From contig JBMOEY010000019.1 of assembly GCA_049314515.1 (NCBI GenBank), positions 1 through 21,640 on the forward strand: a stretch of DNA of 21,640 nt, given 5' to 3'. Below are positions 1 through 7,745 of the stretch, one piece after another (the first letter of the stretch is position 1; the number at the start of each line of letters is the position of its first letter). The position numbers were made by a program, and so were the translations under genes. The notes below the pieces were generated by a model that saw nothing but the letters and a program-made list of their open reading frames with translations, was not told the origin of the DNA and searched no databases. This DNA is from RFQD01 sp049314515. GTDB taxonomy: Bacteria > Actinomycetota > Actinomycetes > Actinomycetales > Microbacteriaceae.

Positions 1-218
1 TTGTTCTCGACTACTCGAGCTTCGACGATTGGCTTACCTGGACGTTCCGAATTGGGCTACTGGTGTCTCCCATCCTCATTTCGGCTGGCTTCTTTGGTGG
101 AGCACCAAAAACTGCAGACGGCCCTGTTGGCCCACTCGTGAAACTGATATCGATAGGCGCCGTGATTTTCAGCATCTCTGCACTCGGTGTCGGAATTGGA
201 CTGTTGTTGCCTCAGTAA
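1..218 (+). CDS. C-terminal end of an integral membrane protein (5' end outside window)
   Basis: An open frame (frame 3) runs from the window edge to a TAA at 216-218, giving about 71 residues. The visible part holds two hydrophobic stretches, one around 'IGLLVSPILISAGFF' and a second ending in 'GVGIGLLLPQ', with a Gly/Pro/Lys-rich loop between them. This looks like the last two membrane helices of a multi-pass protein ending almost directly after the final helix. It lies 66 bp before a polysaccharide flippase on the same strand, so it may belong to the same surface-polysaccharide locus, for example as a polymerase or another membrane component. That is inference from position only. The family cannot be identified from this fragment. 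Confidence 0.55.
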   Translation, partial: VLDYSSFDDWLTWTFRIGLLVSPILISAGFFGGAPKTADGPVGPLVKLISIGAVIFSISALGVGIGLLLPQ

Positions 219-284
219 GAATCATGCGTGCGATTGATACCGTAGGGAAATGCTCCAGCAAGTCTCTCCGCGGTCTCGGGCCAC

Positions 285-1520
285 GTGAGCCGCTCGTCGC
301 GCGGCGCCTTCGTGAAGCGATTGATCGGCTTTGCCGGGCTTCCTTTCCTTTCACTTGTGACGCCGTTGCTCTTCCTTCCGGTGCTCGCTCGAGTGGCCGG
401 AGCAGACGCCTGGGTCGCGTTCGCTGTTGGTCAGTCGATCGGCGGTTTTTTTGCGCTCATCGTCTCACTCGGCTACAACACCGTCGGGCCTCGGATGGTG
501 GCGGTGTCCTCGCAAGAGACGCGGCCTCTGTTACTCGCTATCAGTCTTCGCGCCAGGATCTTGCTGTGGGTTCCGAGCACCGTCGTGGCAATCGCCTTCT
601 CCCTCGCGATTGCACCTTCTCTGCATAGAGCTGAAGCAGCACTTATGGCCACGGCAATGACCCTCACCGGACTCTCGTCCGCGTGGTACATGATTGGCTT
701 GGGAAGTGCCGGGTCAATTGCGATTTTTGAAATATTTCCGCGAATCGCCGCCACGCTCGCGTCCGGTGCGATAGTCCTTGTCGGGGGTTCAGTCCTGTGG
801 TACCCCGTTCTTCTCATCCTGGCCATCGTGATTGGTGTGGGCTCGTATGCGCGACAAACCCTGCGATCGGGTTTTTGGGCGGACTCACAGTGGAAAGACA
901 TCGCACATGTACTTCGGAGTAACCGTGCGGCCACCGCTACCGAGGTTTCGGCAGGTTTGTACAACTCGTTATCGGTTACTTTTGTGGGGGCATCAGCGTC
1001 TACCTCGCAAGCAGCGTCCTATGTCTCTGGCGACAAGCTGTACCGCATGGGTCAATACTCGGTATCCGCGTTGGGAAACGCTCTTCAGGGCTGGGTTGTC
1101 GAAAACGGACCACAAGAATTTGGTCGGCGTGCTCGTGTCTCATTTGCATTGCACCTAGGACTGGGCTTGATTGGATGTGCAACGTTTGCGCTGCTCGGCC
1201 CCTGGCTTTCGGCATTGCTTTTTGGAGCTGGAGTGGCTATCGACGAAATGACCGCGCTTGGCCTTGGAGTCGCAACAATCGCGATCGCACTCGGCACAAC
1301 GTTGGGCCGCGTCACACTTGTCGGCATGGGCGGTAATCGAGCCTTTCTTATCAGTGTCCTGCTCGCCGCGTGCGTTGGCGTTCCCGCCATTATCTTTCTG
1401 TCTGCCGCGTTTGGGGCCGCGGGTGGAGCGTGGGGCCTTGCCCTCGGAGAATTCGTCTCTGTGATAGCCCAAAGCGTGTCTCTGACGCTGTTGCGAAGGC
1501 GCTCGTCGCGCGGTAAGTGA
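285..1520 (+). CDS. Wzx-like polysaccharide flippase (MOP superfamily)
   Basis: The product has 411 residues and is almost entirely hydrophobic, with about twelve predicted membrane segments and short charged loops. It starts with a basic N-terminus followed by a first helix 'FLSLVTPLLFLPVLARVAG', the pattern seen in O-antigen and lipopolysaccharide flippases of the MOP exporter superfamily. Proteins of this family move lipid-linked repeat units across the cytoplasmic membrane. The length is at the short end of the usual range (about 400-480). The GTG start at 285 is chosen because an in-frame stop lies at 243-245 and no earlier start fits. No clear ribosome binding site is visible, and a GTG at 312 remains possible. 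The neighbours fit: a membrane protein tail before it and a convergent glycosyltransferase after it. The substrate is unknown. Confidence 0.78.
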   Translation: MSRSSRGAFVKRLIGFAGLPFLSLVTPLLFLPVLARVAGADAWVAFAVGQSIGGFFALIVSLGYNTVGPRMVAVSSQETRPLLLAISLRARILLWVPSTVVAIAFSLAIAPSLHRAEAALMATAMTLTGLSSAWYMIGLGSAGSIAIFEIFPRIAATLASGAIVLVGGSVLWYPVLLILAIVIGVGSYARQTLRSGFWADSQWKDIAHVLRSNRAATATEVSAGLYNSLSVTFVGASASTSQAASYVSGDKLYRMGQYSVSALGNALQGWVVENGPQEFGRRARVSFALHLGLGLIGCATFALLGPWLSALLFGAGVAIDEMTALGLGVATIAIALGTTLGRVTLVGMGGNRAFLISVLLAACVGVPAIIFLSAAFGAAGGAWGLALGEFVSVIAQSVSLTLLRRRSSRGK

Positions 1521-1571
1521 GTGCGGGAAGCGGGTGGCGCGGCAGCCCACGACCTCAGCTCAGCATCGGCG

Positions 1572-2927
1572 TTATCGCGTTTTGCTCAGGCGCGACATGA
1601 TGCGTTTCGCTACCCGACCCGGCCCTTCGGACCGAAGGTAGTGCCAGAACATGCGCGCGTTGTGCGTCAGACCATAGGGCTTGCGATACTTTCCGTCTTG
1701 CGAAAGCGCGGGGCGGTCGATCATGTAGTCAGCGGCGTGCCGGGGGTTTTTGACGAACGAGATAAGAGGCGAAAGGGCTTTGTCCCAAAAAAACTCGGCA
1801 CGGACGCGCTGTACGTTGGCGCGCGCGACGGCAACAAATTTTTTATCGAAGAGCACACGCTCAAGAGCGTGTTCGAGCGCATCGACATTCTGCGGTGGAA
1901 CAACAATCCCAAGCCCCTGCGTCTCAACGAGTTCTGCGAAGCTGTCCCCTTCTGTGACAACCATTGGCAGGCCGGTCCACAAGTAGTCGAGGATTCTCGT
2001 GCGAAAAGCGAATGTCGTTTCGACGTGGGACATGTGCGTGCTGACACCTGCGTCGGCTTCGAGTAGCCAGTTCTGGCGATCAGAGAATTGGACCCATGAC
2101 TCGTTAAAGAACACCGACTTGTTGAGCACTCCGAGTTCTTGCGCGAGGCGAAGGGAGTGGGTCACGATTCCCATTTCGTCGACAACGGGGTGCTTCGTTC
2201 CCATGAATAGCAGTCGAACGTTGCTGTGGCGGACTGACAACTGTGCCACCGCACGAATAAGTGTGAGTGGGTCAAACCAGTTGTAAAGGCCTCCACCCCA
2301 GATGATCAACTTGTCCGTTTTGCGGATTCCCTCCCGCACGCCCTTGACGACGTCACGAGTGTGCGTGGGCTGTGAGTCGTCGAGCCCGAAGGGTGCGACG
2401 GAAATGAGTCGCTCGAGATGAGGATCGGCGGCATATGTCGCAGGATTGACTCGCCCGAGAGTGGTCAACTGCCCAAGATAGAACAGCCGCTGTCGCTCCG
2501 AGGCGCAGAGGAAAAAATCGGCCCGGGCGAGTTGATCATTGAGCACTCTCGTCGCGGTGGTGACGCGGAGTTTCCACGTCGCCTCCCCAAGCTCGCGCCC
2601 TTGCTCGAGCATTTCTAAGTGCATGGGGTCATAGATGTCAGCGACGATGATTTTGGAGGAATTGCGTAGCGCAGCAAATTGGTCCATCGCGTGGCCTTGA
2701 AAGACCACGACGTGCGCCCAATCGTGAAGCCGCGCAAACTTGGCGTCTTCTCCAGGCCTGACGCGTTGCAAGTCAAACGGCGCGTCGATTGGTTCCAGTG
2801 TGGTGGTCGTCATTAGCGCGACATCGTTGTCTGCCGACAGCAGTTCGGCCATCTTCCACGCGCGAATAGCCGGCCCTGCCATTCGAGGCCCGATTGTGTC
2901 TCCGGTTATGACGAGAACGTTTGTCAT
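1572..2927 (-). CDS. GT-B fold glycosyltransferase (GT4-like)
   Basis: The product has 451 residues. The N-terminal half has the first beta strand and glycine/arginine loop of GT-B enzymes (residues 3-24, with 'GPRMAGPAIRAW'). The C-terminal half starts near 'WGGGLYNWFDP' (210-220) and carries the donor-binding region 'RTRILDYLWTGLPMV' (309-323) followed by 'EGDSFAELV'. These match family-4-type retaining glycosyltransferases that build cell-surface polysaccharides in the cytoplasm. The sugar donor and acceptor cannot be told. The last 60 residues are basic and may contact the membrane. The gene is convergent with the flippase (51 bp between stops). The ATG at 2927 is the first start of the frame. 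A 157-bp gap separates it from the upstream gene, so it probably has its own promoter, although no clean -10 element was found at the position used by most genes here. Confidence 0.8.
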   Translation of the reverse strand: MTNVLVITGDTIGPRMAGPAIRAWKMAELLSADNDVALMTTTTLEPIDAPFDLQRVRPGEDAKFARLHDWAHVVVFQGHAMDQFAALRNSSKIIVADIYDPMHLEMLEQGRELGEATWKLRVTTATRVLNDQLARADFFLCASERQRLFYLGQLTTLGRVNPATYAADPHLERLISVAPFGLDDSQPTHTRDVVKGVREGIRKTDKLIIWGGGLYNWFDPLTLIRAVAQLSVRHSNVRLLFMGTKHPVVDEMGIVTHSLRLAQELGVLNKSVFFNESWVQFSDRQNWLLEADAGVSTHMSHVETTFAFRTRILDYLWTGLPMVVTEGDSFAELVETQGLGIVVPPQNVDALEHALERVLFDKKFVAVARANVQRVRAEFFWDKALSPLISFVKNPRHAADYMIDRPALSQDGKYRKPYGLTHNARMFWHYLRSEGPGRVAKRIMSRLSKTR

Positions 2928-3084
2928 GCGACGACTGCAGTCAGTGGTTGTCGGTCATGGGAAATCCTCACCGGCTTTTCACTCCGTCGCCTTGGAAACC
3001 GCACGGGACGATACTAACGTGACAGGCCATGTCGATGCCCAGTGACATATTCGCGACGGCGATTGCCGAAACTGCCTGCTCGAA
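2928..3084. other. 157-bp intergenic region without a recognised gene
   Basis: This is the largest gap in the window. It must hold the promoter of the glycosyltransferase. A perfect 10-bp palindrome GACTGCAGTC lies at 2933-2942, just before that gene. On the other strand TTGGAA (2992-2997) and TAACGT (3015-3020) are 17 bp apart, but no convincing plus-strand gene follows. No tRNA or small RNA structure was recognised. Confidence 0.4.
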
Positions 3085-3735
3085 TTACGAAAATTCCGAT
3101 GGTCCGATGGCGTCACCCTGATCGCTCGCCAATAAGGCGCGGAGCGTGTCATCTGCTGTCGCCACGATCACGTGCGTCTGCGCGATCAATTCCTCGGCAG
3201 ATTGAGCGCACAGTAAGTCGTATCGGTCGAGCTCGCCGATGGGGAGAACGCCGGCGAGTTGCCAACATGCAGCGACTGGGTCGTCACTCAAATCAAAGGT
3301 GGCCCCAAATTGCAGTTGCCCAAACTCACTGGCGAACGCGAGCAGGTTGCGCACCTGGGACTCGAGATGCACGCGCGCCGGCATGAGGGTGTCGTCCCAA
3401 ATGAGGTCGGGCAGAAGCTCGATATCGGCTTTCGGGTAGGGATCATCCGGCAGCCACGCACTGACGCGAAACCTCTGCGACCCGAACGACTCGAGGCCCA
3501 GAAACTCGCCCGTGGTGCCAATCTCGGTGACCGACGCGATCGTGCCGACCGACATCCGGCCATCGCCACCGCCGACCTCGGACCCGCGCGCGATTCCGAC
3601 AACGCCGAACTCTGGGGTCTCTTCGCCCATCAAGTCGCCGAGCAGTTTGAGGTAGCGCTCTTCAAAAATGCGCAATGTGAGCGGCATAGCCGGGAACAAC
3701 ACCGTGCTGAGCGGGAACATCGGCATGATCGCCAT
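3085..3735 (-). CDS. LON substrate-binding domain protein (stand-alone LonN domain)
   Basis: The product has 216 residues. It opens with the typical LON N-terminal signature 'FPLSTVLFPAMPLTL' and 'IFEERY' (about residues 7-28), followed by the beta-rich region with 'FGVVGIARG' and 'GTIASVTEI'. Helices fill the second half. The AAA+ and protease domains of full Lon are absent. Such stand-alone proteins are widespread in actinobacteria, where their role is unknown; substrate or peptide binding is presumed. The start codon lies 3 bp after the stop of the DUF427 gene, so the two are co-transcribed. A GGGGTGG-type purine run inside the end of the DUF427 gene precedes the ATG at 3735 and could act as a ribosome binding site. 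Confidence 0.85.
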   Translation of the reverse strand: MAIMPMFPLSTVLFPAMPLTLRIFEERYLKLLGDLMGEETPEFGVVGIARGSEVGGGDGRMSVGTIASVTEIGTTGEFLGLESFGSQRFRVSAWLPDDPYPKADIELLPDLIWDDTLMPARVHLESQVRNLLAFASEFGQLQFGATFDLSDDPVAACWQLAGVLPIGELDRYDLLCAQSAEELIAQTHVIVATADDTLRALLASDQGDAIGPSEFS

Positions 3736-3738
3736 GCG

Positions 3739-4218
3739 TCACCACCCCATGGTTCCGGGAGCCCCCTTGAATGGCCCCTCGATGTTGCTCGTTATCCAGC
3801 CTCCGTAGAAATCGCCTTCTTGAGGTGTGACAATCTCGTCGCCGACCCGACACTCGTCGACGCGGCTGGCATAGAGCGCAACTTTGCCGGCGAGTGAAGC
3901 GAATCCCTTGGACGGATTCTCGTACGTCCATGCCCCGCGTTCGATGCGCTGCCCTGGCGTGACGATGTCGAAATAGCTCGCCATCCCCTTGAATTCACAG
4001 AACGAATGGCCCTCGGTGGGCACCAAAACGCCGTCGGCGAAGTCAGCGATAGGCAGGTAATACGTGGGCGGATGCGACGTCTCCAGCACGCGAACGGCAC
4101 CGTTCGTCGACACTAAGGTCAACCCGTTGTGCGTGACGTGGATATGCGCCGTCACCGGTTCCACACGAGGCGGACGCGGGTAGTCCCACACCGACTCTTT
4201 CGCTGCGTTGCCCGACAT
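3739..4218 (-). CDS. DUF427 domain protein
   Basis: The product has 159 residues and matches the DUF427 pattern. After an N-terminal 'WDYPRPPRVEP' comes the conserved core with 'VRVLETSHPPTYYLP' and 'DGVLVPTEGHSFCEFKG', then 'SYFDI' and a 'WTYENPS' segment. DUF427 proteins are small, soluble, all-beta proteins common in actinobacteria and fungi, and their biochemical role is not settled. This is the first gene of a two-gene operon with the LON-domain protein. The ATG at 4218 is supported by a TAGGCT hexamer exactly 12 nt upstream, which suggests leaderless translation. The promoter lies in the short space between this gene and the end of a broken SDR gene. Confidence 0.85.
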   Translation of the reverse strand: MSGNAAKESVWDYPRPPRVEPVTAHIHVTHNGLTLVSTNGAVRVLETSHPPTYYLPIADFADGVLVPTEGHSFCEFKGMASYFDIVTPGQRIERGAWTYENPSKGFASLAGKVALYASRVDECRVGDEIVTPQEGDFYGGWITSNIEGPFKGAPGTMGW

Positions 4219-4224
4219 AGGGCG

Positions 4225-4230
4225 AGCCTA
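4225..4230 (-). promoter_or_regulatory. -10 hexamer of a leaderless promoter for the DUF427/LON operon
   Basis: On the minus strand the sequence TAGGCT begins 12 nt before the ATG at 4218. This puts the expected transcription start on the A of the start codon. The same hexamer at the same spacing occurs at 6033 and 8790. No convincing -35 was found. Confidence 0.6.
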
Positions 4231-4238
4231 GTTGACGT

Positions 4239-4680
4239 CTATGACTTCACGAACCCGTTGTCGACCAAGTAATTGGCCGTCTCGACGAGAGATTCCTCGA
4301 TCGGCGCAAACGTGATTCCGAGGTCACGTTTCGTCGATGACGAGTTCACACCGATGTGCTTACCGAGCGATGGAAGCACGGCCTTGATTTCGCCGTCGAA
4401 CAGCGCCAAGAACCGGATCAGCGCACTGGGAGCCTGCTTTGTCGCGATCTTTCGTGCCGGGAAGGCCGTCTTGAGCGTAGTGGCCAATTGAAGAAACGTG
4501 CGCATTCCCGCACTCGCGATGTAGCGCTTGCCTTTTGCGCTCTTTGTCGTGATTGCGGCGACGTGCATTGCGGCGACGTCTTTCACGTCGACCAGCGAGA
4601 ACGAGATGTCGGGCAATACGGGGTCTTTGCCGTTGAGGAGTCGCTCCACAACAGACACCGACGAACCGTAGTGTCGGTCG
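4239..4680 (-). pseudogene. 3' remnant of an NAD(P)-dependent epimerase/dihydroflavonol-reductase-like SDR
   Basis: Reading from about 4680 down to the stop at 4239, roughly 147 residues match the C-terminal half of extended SDRs of the dihydroflavonol-4-reductase/epimerase group. Visible are 'SSVSVVERLLNGKDPVLP', then 'LVDVKDVAAMHVAAI', 'GKRYIASAG', 'ALFDGEIKAVLPSLGK' and 'TKRDLGITFAPIEESLVETA'. The Rossmann GxxGxxG motif and the catalytic YxxxK are both missing. The frame stays open upstream to 4868, but that part is the antisense of a MarR gene and does not resemble an SDR. The gene is therefore truncated at about 4670-4685 and is very unlikely to be an active oxidoreductase. A short translated product cannot be excluded. 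Confidence 0.72.
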
Positions 4681-4953
4681 AGCGGAGTCTCACCAGCTGC
4701 GGCGACGTCCGTCATCGACCGTCTCGCGGCAAGTGGACACGTGGCTCGCGAACCGAGCAAAACTGATCGTCGAGCCTTACTGGTTGTGCCCAATCCCGCA
4801 TCCGTCGAGAAGGCATGGGCCCACTTAGCTCCGATTATCCAGGCGAGCGAGGGAACGATTCGCGACATGGATACACGCGACCAGCACGCAGTGCTGGCCT
4901 ATCTTCGAGCCATGACCGATGCGTTCGTGCAATCGTCCGCGGAATCTGAGTAG
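4672..4953 (+). pseudogene. 3' remnant of a MarR-family transcriptional regulator
   Basis: The plus-strand frame runs from just after an in-frame TAG (4669-4671) to the stop at 4953. It encodes the recognition helix and wing of a MarR winged helix, 'GVSPAAATSVIDRLAASGHV' then 'REPSKTDRRALLVVP', followed by C-terminal dimerisation helices ending 'LAYLRAMTDAFVQSSAESE'. That is about 93 residues of a protein normally 140-170 long. The N-terminal helices, half of the dimer interface and the start codon are gone. Only a GTG at 4741, inside the wing, could start translation. The break coincides with the break of the SDR remnant on the other strand. Confidence 0.68.
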
Positions 4954-4981
4954 ACCCAACGTCCGCGCTGGCAGCCAGAGC

Positions 4982-5974
4982 TCACATCGAAAGAGTGAAA
5001 ACACCCGTTTCAAAAAAGGCTTTGAGTCTCTTTTCGGCGCGCTCAAGAAATGTGGGTATGAACGCACGTTCGTCCGCCGCCGTCATCGTCAGCACATCAT
5101 TGATAAGAACCAGTAATCGACCCATGAGTAACGTTTCAAAATCATCGGTCGAGACTTGCGGCAGTTCCCTCAGCGAGGCGTAACCCGCCTTCAGGTGAGC
5201 CTCTCGGTCGATGTCTTCGCGCAGGTAATAGGTGCTGATGACGAGGTCTTGAACAGGCAATCCAATTCCTGCGTCATCAAAATCGATGATGGCCTGGGCC
5301 ATGGGCGTCTGAATCACATTGAAGGGGTGTAAATCCGCGTGAATCGGGAGCAAGCGTGCGTTGGCACTTAGTCGGGAGTACGTGGAATCAACCAACTCGA
5401 GCCCCCGTAGAACGAGACCATAAAGCTCATCGTCAATCTCATTCGGCTGGTTCGGACGGAGGTTATCCTGGCTATTCATGAGGGTGCGGTTAATCGAGGG
5501 CAAGTATGCCCCGTCAGCGAACTCAAGGGTTTGCGCAAATTCGTGAAGCCTGGCCATGTTGCGGCCAAGCTCGAACAGGTTCTCGTTACTCGCGTCGTCA
5601 CCGAGCTCGACCCCGGGTATCCACTCGAAGAGGACCGCAATTGCCTCTACTCCCAGCGGTTCGAAATGGACGCTGCTGCAACAATCGCCCTCGACGGTTC
5701 TCACGGGTCGGGGAGCGAGAACTGATCCTTCACGTTTGAGTGCCTCCAACCATTGCACTTCTGCCGCGACTTCGTCCCGTGATTTCCCTGTTCCGAGGTT
5801 GATTCTCACGGCAAATTCTGCGGAGTCAGCCGACGTGATGCGAAAGCTCGAATTAAATGCGTGATTAACATTCTCGATCGTGACCGCCTCGATGCCATAG
5901 CCATCAAGCACCACGGGCACTAGTTTCTCGACTTCGGCAATCTGTTCGGCTTCGGACAGCTCCACATAGTTCAC
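4982..5974 (-). CDS. Kinase-fold phosphotransferase (APH/SrkA-like family)
   Basis: The product has 330 residues with the layout of aminoglycoside-phosphotransferase-family kinases. There is a nucleotide loop 'NHAFNSSFRI' (37-46), a strand 'FAVRI' (54-58) where an Arg sits at the usual ATP-contact position, and a hinge around 'LFEWIPGVEL' (115-124). The catalytic loop is 'IHADLHPFNV' (211-220; H212, D214, N219), and the metal-binding segment is 'IDFDDAG' (230-236). All catalytic residues are present. The family phosphorylates small molecules or protein Ser/Thr residues (choline, homoserine and methylthioribose kinases, SrkA). The substrate here is unknown, and it need not be an antibiotic. 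The GTG at 5974 is chosen because TAAAGT begins exactly 12 nt upstream. Confidence 0.8.
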   Translation of the reverse strand: MNYVELSEAEQIAEVEKLVPVVLDGYGIEAVTIENVNHAFNSSFRITSADSAEFAVRINLGTGKSRDEVAAEVQWLEALKREGSVLAPRPVRTVEGDCCSSVHFEPLGVEAIAVLFEWIPGVELGDDASNENLFELGRNMARLHEFAQTLEFADGAYLPSINRTLMNSQDNLRPNQPNEIDDELYGLVLRGLELVDSTYSRLSANARLLPIHADLHPFNVIQTPMAQAIIDFDDAGIGLPVQDLVISTYYLREDIDREAHLKAGYASLRELPQVSTDDFETLLMGRLLVLINDVLTMTAADERAFIPTFLERAEKRLKAFFETGVFTLSM

Positions 5975-5980
5975 GCCCGT

Positions 5981-5986
5981 ACTTTA
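5981..5986 (-). promoter_or_regulatory. -10 hexamer of a leaderless promoter for the phosphotransferase
   Basis: The minus-strand sequence TAAAGT begins 12 nt before the GTG at 5974, the same geometry as at other genes here. It supports the GTG as a leaderless start. Confidence 0.55.
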
Positions 5987-6032
5987 CCGCCCGAGGGGCG
6001 TTAATGACCTGTCGTTTTGGAATGTGGACCCA

Positions 6033-6038
6033 TAGGCT
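6033..6038 (+). promoter_or_regulatory. -10 hexamer of a leaderless promoter for the toroid protein
   Basis: TAGGCT begins 12 nt before the ATG at 6045, identical in sequence and spacing to the elements at 4225 and 8790. No clear -35 element is visible at a 16-18 nt spacing. Confidence 0.6.
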
Positions 6039-6044
6039 CATCGC

Positions 6045-7022
6045 ATGAGTGCGATGAATGAAACCATCGATTGGCTCCTGGACAGCGATCCGGCGTTGGT
6101 GTGGCAGGTCGAGCGGGACATGTTGAAAGTACCCATCGAAAGGTGGCAGACGACACGCGATATGACCTCGTCAACGGGCATCGGCGCACGGCTATTGAGT
6201 CTCCAGGATGAAGACGGGCAATGGGCGGGCGGAGCGTATTTTCCGGGCAGGCCAGAGCCCCGGGCACTAATCCACGATGACGATGATCAAGGTCAAGCTT
6301 TCATTGCAACGACGTGGTCTCTCAATGCGTTGCGCGAGTGGGGCGTATCTGCGAGCGCTCTCGGAGATACGGCAACGAAACTTGCGTTGAATTCACGCTG
6401 GGATTATGACGACCTCCCTTTTTGGGACGGAGAAGTCGATTGTTGTATCAACGCCTATACGGTCGCGAACGGCGTGTGGCTCGGGGTCGACGTCACCCAG
6501 AATGCGCAATGGTTTCTTGATCATCAACTCGACGATGGCGGATGGAACTGCGAGTGGGTTGAAGGTTCGACTCGGTCGTCTTTTCACTCAACGCTGAACT
6601 CGCTCATCGGTTTGCTCGACTTCGAAAAGGCCGTTGGTCGTCATCCCGCGATCACGGCTGCGCGACAACGAGGTGAGGAGTACCTTCTCGAACGCCGGTT
6701 GCTCTACAAGCTCTCCACTGCGGAGGTGGTTGGTGTTTGGGCAACGCAGTTTACGTACCCAGCCCGATGGCGCTATTCGACACTGCGTGCCGTGAGCTAC
6801 TTTCGCGATGCGTCTGCTTTTGACGAAAAAGATCCCGACCCGCGCCTGGGTGACGCCATTATGAGTGTTCGCGCGGGTGCGAATGAGCGGGGACGTTGGC
6901 TGAATCAACGCGTCGAAAAGGGAAGTGTGTGGTTCGATGTTGATGCGCCGCTCGGCCAAGAATCCAAGTGGGTAACGTTTTATGCGCTTCGAGCACTGAA
7001 CTGGTGGGGCACGGTCTCGTAG
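6045..7022 (+). CDS. Squalene-cyclase-like alpha/alpha-toroid protein
   Basis: The product has 325 residues, rich in Trp and acidic residues, with repeats resembling the QW motifs of prenyltransferase/squalene-cyclase folds: 'LLSLQDEDGQWAGG' (50-63) and 'FLDHQLDDGGWNCEW' near residue 155. A run of four Asp (78-81) recalls the DxDD acid motif of class II terpene cyclases. At half the length of a true squalene-hopene cyclase (about 630) and as a single domain, it is unlikely to be a standard triterpene cyclase. Proteins like this are often annotated 'squalene cyclase' without biochemical support. The ATG at 6045 fits the TAGGCT -10; an ATG at 6054 is an alternative. It may be co-transcribed with the channel gene 39 bp downstream. 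No isoprenoid gene is nearby. Confidence 0.68.
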   Translation: MSAMNETIDWLLDSDPALVWQVERDMLKVPIERWQTTRDMTSSTGIGARLLSLQDEDGQWAGGAYFPGRPEPRALIHDDDDQGQAFIATTWSLNALREWGVSASALGDTATKLALNSRWDYDDLPFWDGEVDCCINAYTVANGVWLGVDVTQNAQWFLDHQLDDGGWNCEWVEGSTRSSFHSTLNSLIGLLDFEKAVGRHPAITAARQRGEEYLLERRLLYKLSTAEVVGVWATQFTYPARWRYSTLRAVSYFRDASAFDEKDPDPRLGDAIMSVRAGANERGRWLNQRVEKGSVWFDVDAPLGQESKWVTFYALRALNWWGTVS

Positions 7023-7061
7023 GCTAGGGGTCAAGTTCTTAACGGTGGAAAGGCGGCGGCA

Positions 7062-7733
7062 GTGCAACGGCTAGCCATCGCCGCCCTCGTGGAATACATC
7101 GGCACCGCGTTACTCGTTTGCGTTGTTGTGGGGTCAGGCATCATGGGTGCAAACTTGTCCCAGGATGCCGGGGTGGCACTGCTCATCAATGCAATGTCAA
7201 CAATCCTGGCCCTCGCGCTTTTGATTCTGATTCTCGGTCCCGTCAGCGGAGCCCACTTCAACCCGGCCGTGTCGCTGGTTCAACTCGCGACGCGCAATCA
7301 GCCGCTTCGCGCGTCGCTGACCTACATCGTCGCCCAAGTAGCCGGCGCGGTTACCGGTGCAGTTGTCGCCAACCTCATGTTCGAACTTCCCGCGGTGACG
7401 TTCTCATTACACGAGCGCGCCGGCGTCGGCATGATGGTGGGCGAAGTGCTGGCAACGGCGGGATTAATTGCTGTCATCGGCATACTTGCAGAGCGCAACC
7501 TTGCCAATCTGATACCTGTCGCCGTGGCTGCGTGGATTGGCTCGGCGTGTTTCTTTACGGCCTCCACATCGTTTGCAAATCCAGCGGTCACAATTGGACG
7601 GATGTTCAGCGACACATTTGCCGGAATTGAACCGGCCTCCGTGCTTCCCTACATCGCGGCTCAGCTCGTCGGTGCGGGAATAGGCGTGCTCATCGTCAGG
7701 GCATATTCTCGTGCCGCTCGACTCACAACATAG
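7062..7733 (+). CDS. aqpS: AqpS-like aquaglyceroporin (MIP family), probable arsenite channel
   Basis: The product has 223 residues, six membrane helices and the two half-helices of MIP channels. The first NPA motif is 'GAHFNPAVS' (N67-A69) and the second is 'FANPAVTIGR' (N173-A175). The Arg that normally follows the second NPA in water and glycerol channels is Val here (V176). This is typical of the AqpS group found with arsenic genes. The arsenate reductase gene starts 12 bp downstream, so channel and reductase form an operon. The reductase makes arsenite, which can leave through the channel. The GTG start at 7062 has a GGAAAGG-type binding site about 8 nt upstream. The symbol is by similarity of motif and context; a different small solute as substrate is possible. 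Confidence 0.8.
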   Translation: MQRLAIAALVEYIGTALLVCVVVGSGIMGANLSQDAGVALLINAMSTILALALLILILGPVSGAHFNPAVSLVQLATRNQPLRASLTYIVAQVAGAVTGAVVANLMFELPAVTFSLHERAGVGMMVGEVLATAGLIAVIGILAERNLANLIPVAVAAWIGSACFFTASTSFANPAVTIGRMFSDTFAGIEPASVLPYIAAQLVGAGIGVLIVRAYSRAARLTT

Positions 7734-7745
7734 TAAGGAAATATC

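Noticed and set aside
29..628. 199-codon plus-strand open frame over the flippase start
   Set aside because: Its composition (many Arg, Cys and Trp) is that of an out-of-frame reading. The flippase frame and the membrane-protein tail explain the region better.
2933..2942. Perfect palindrome GACTGCAGTC before the glycosyltransferase
   Set aside because: Ten base pairs with no extension and no second copy is expected by chance in a window of this size. There is no known regulator to link it to.
3029..3123. Possible 31-codon plus-strand ORF behind a TTGGAA-17-TAACGT promoter-like pair
   Set aside because: It runs antisense into the 3' end of the LON-domain gene, has no recognisable product, and the ATG is not at the spacing used elsewhere. 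Chance is the likeliest explanation.
4682..4868. N-terminal half of the 209-codon SDR frame as a real protein domain
   Set aside because: This stretch is the antisense of the MarR remnant and lacks any SDR feature.
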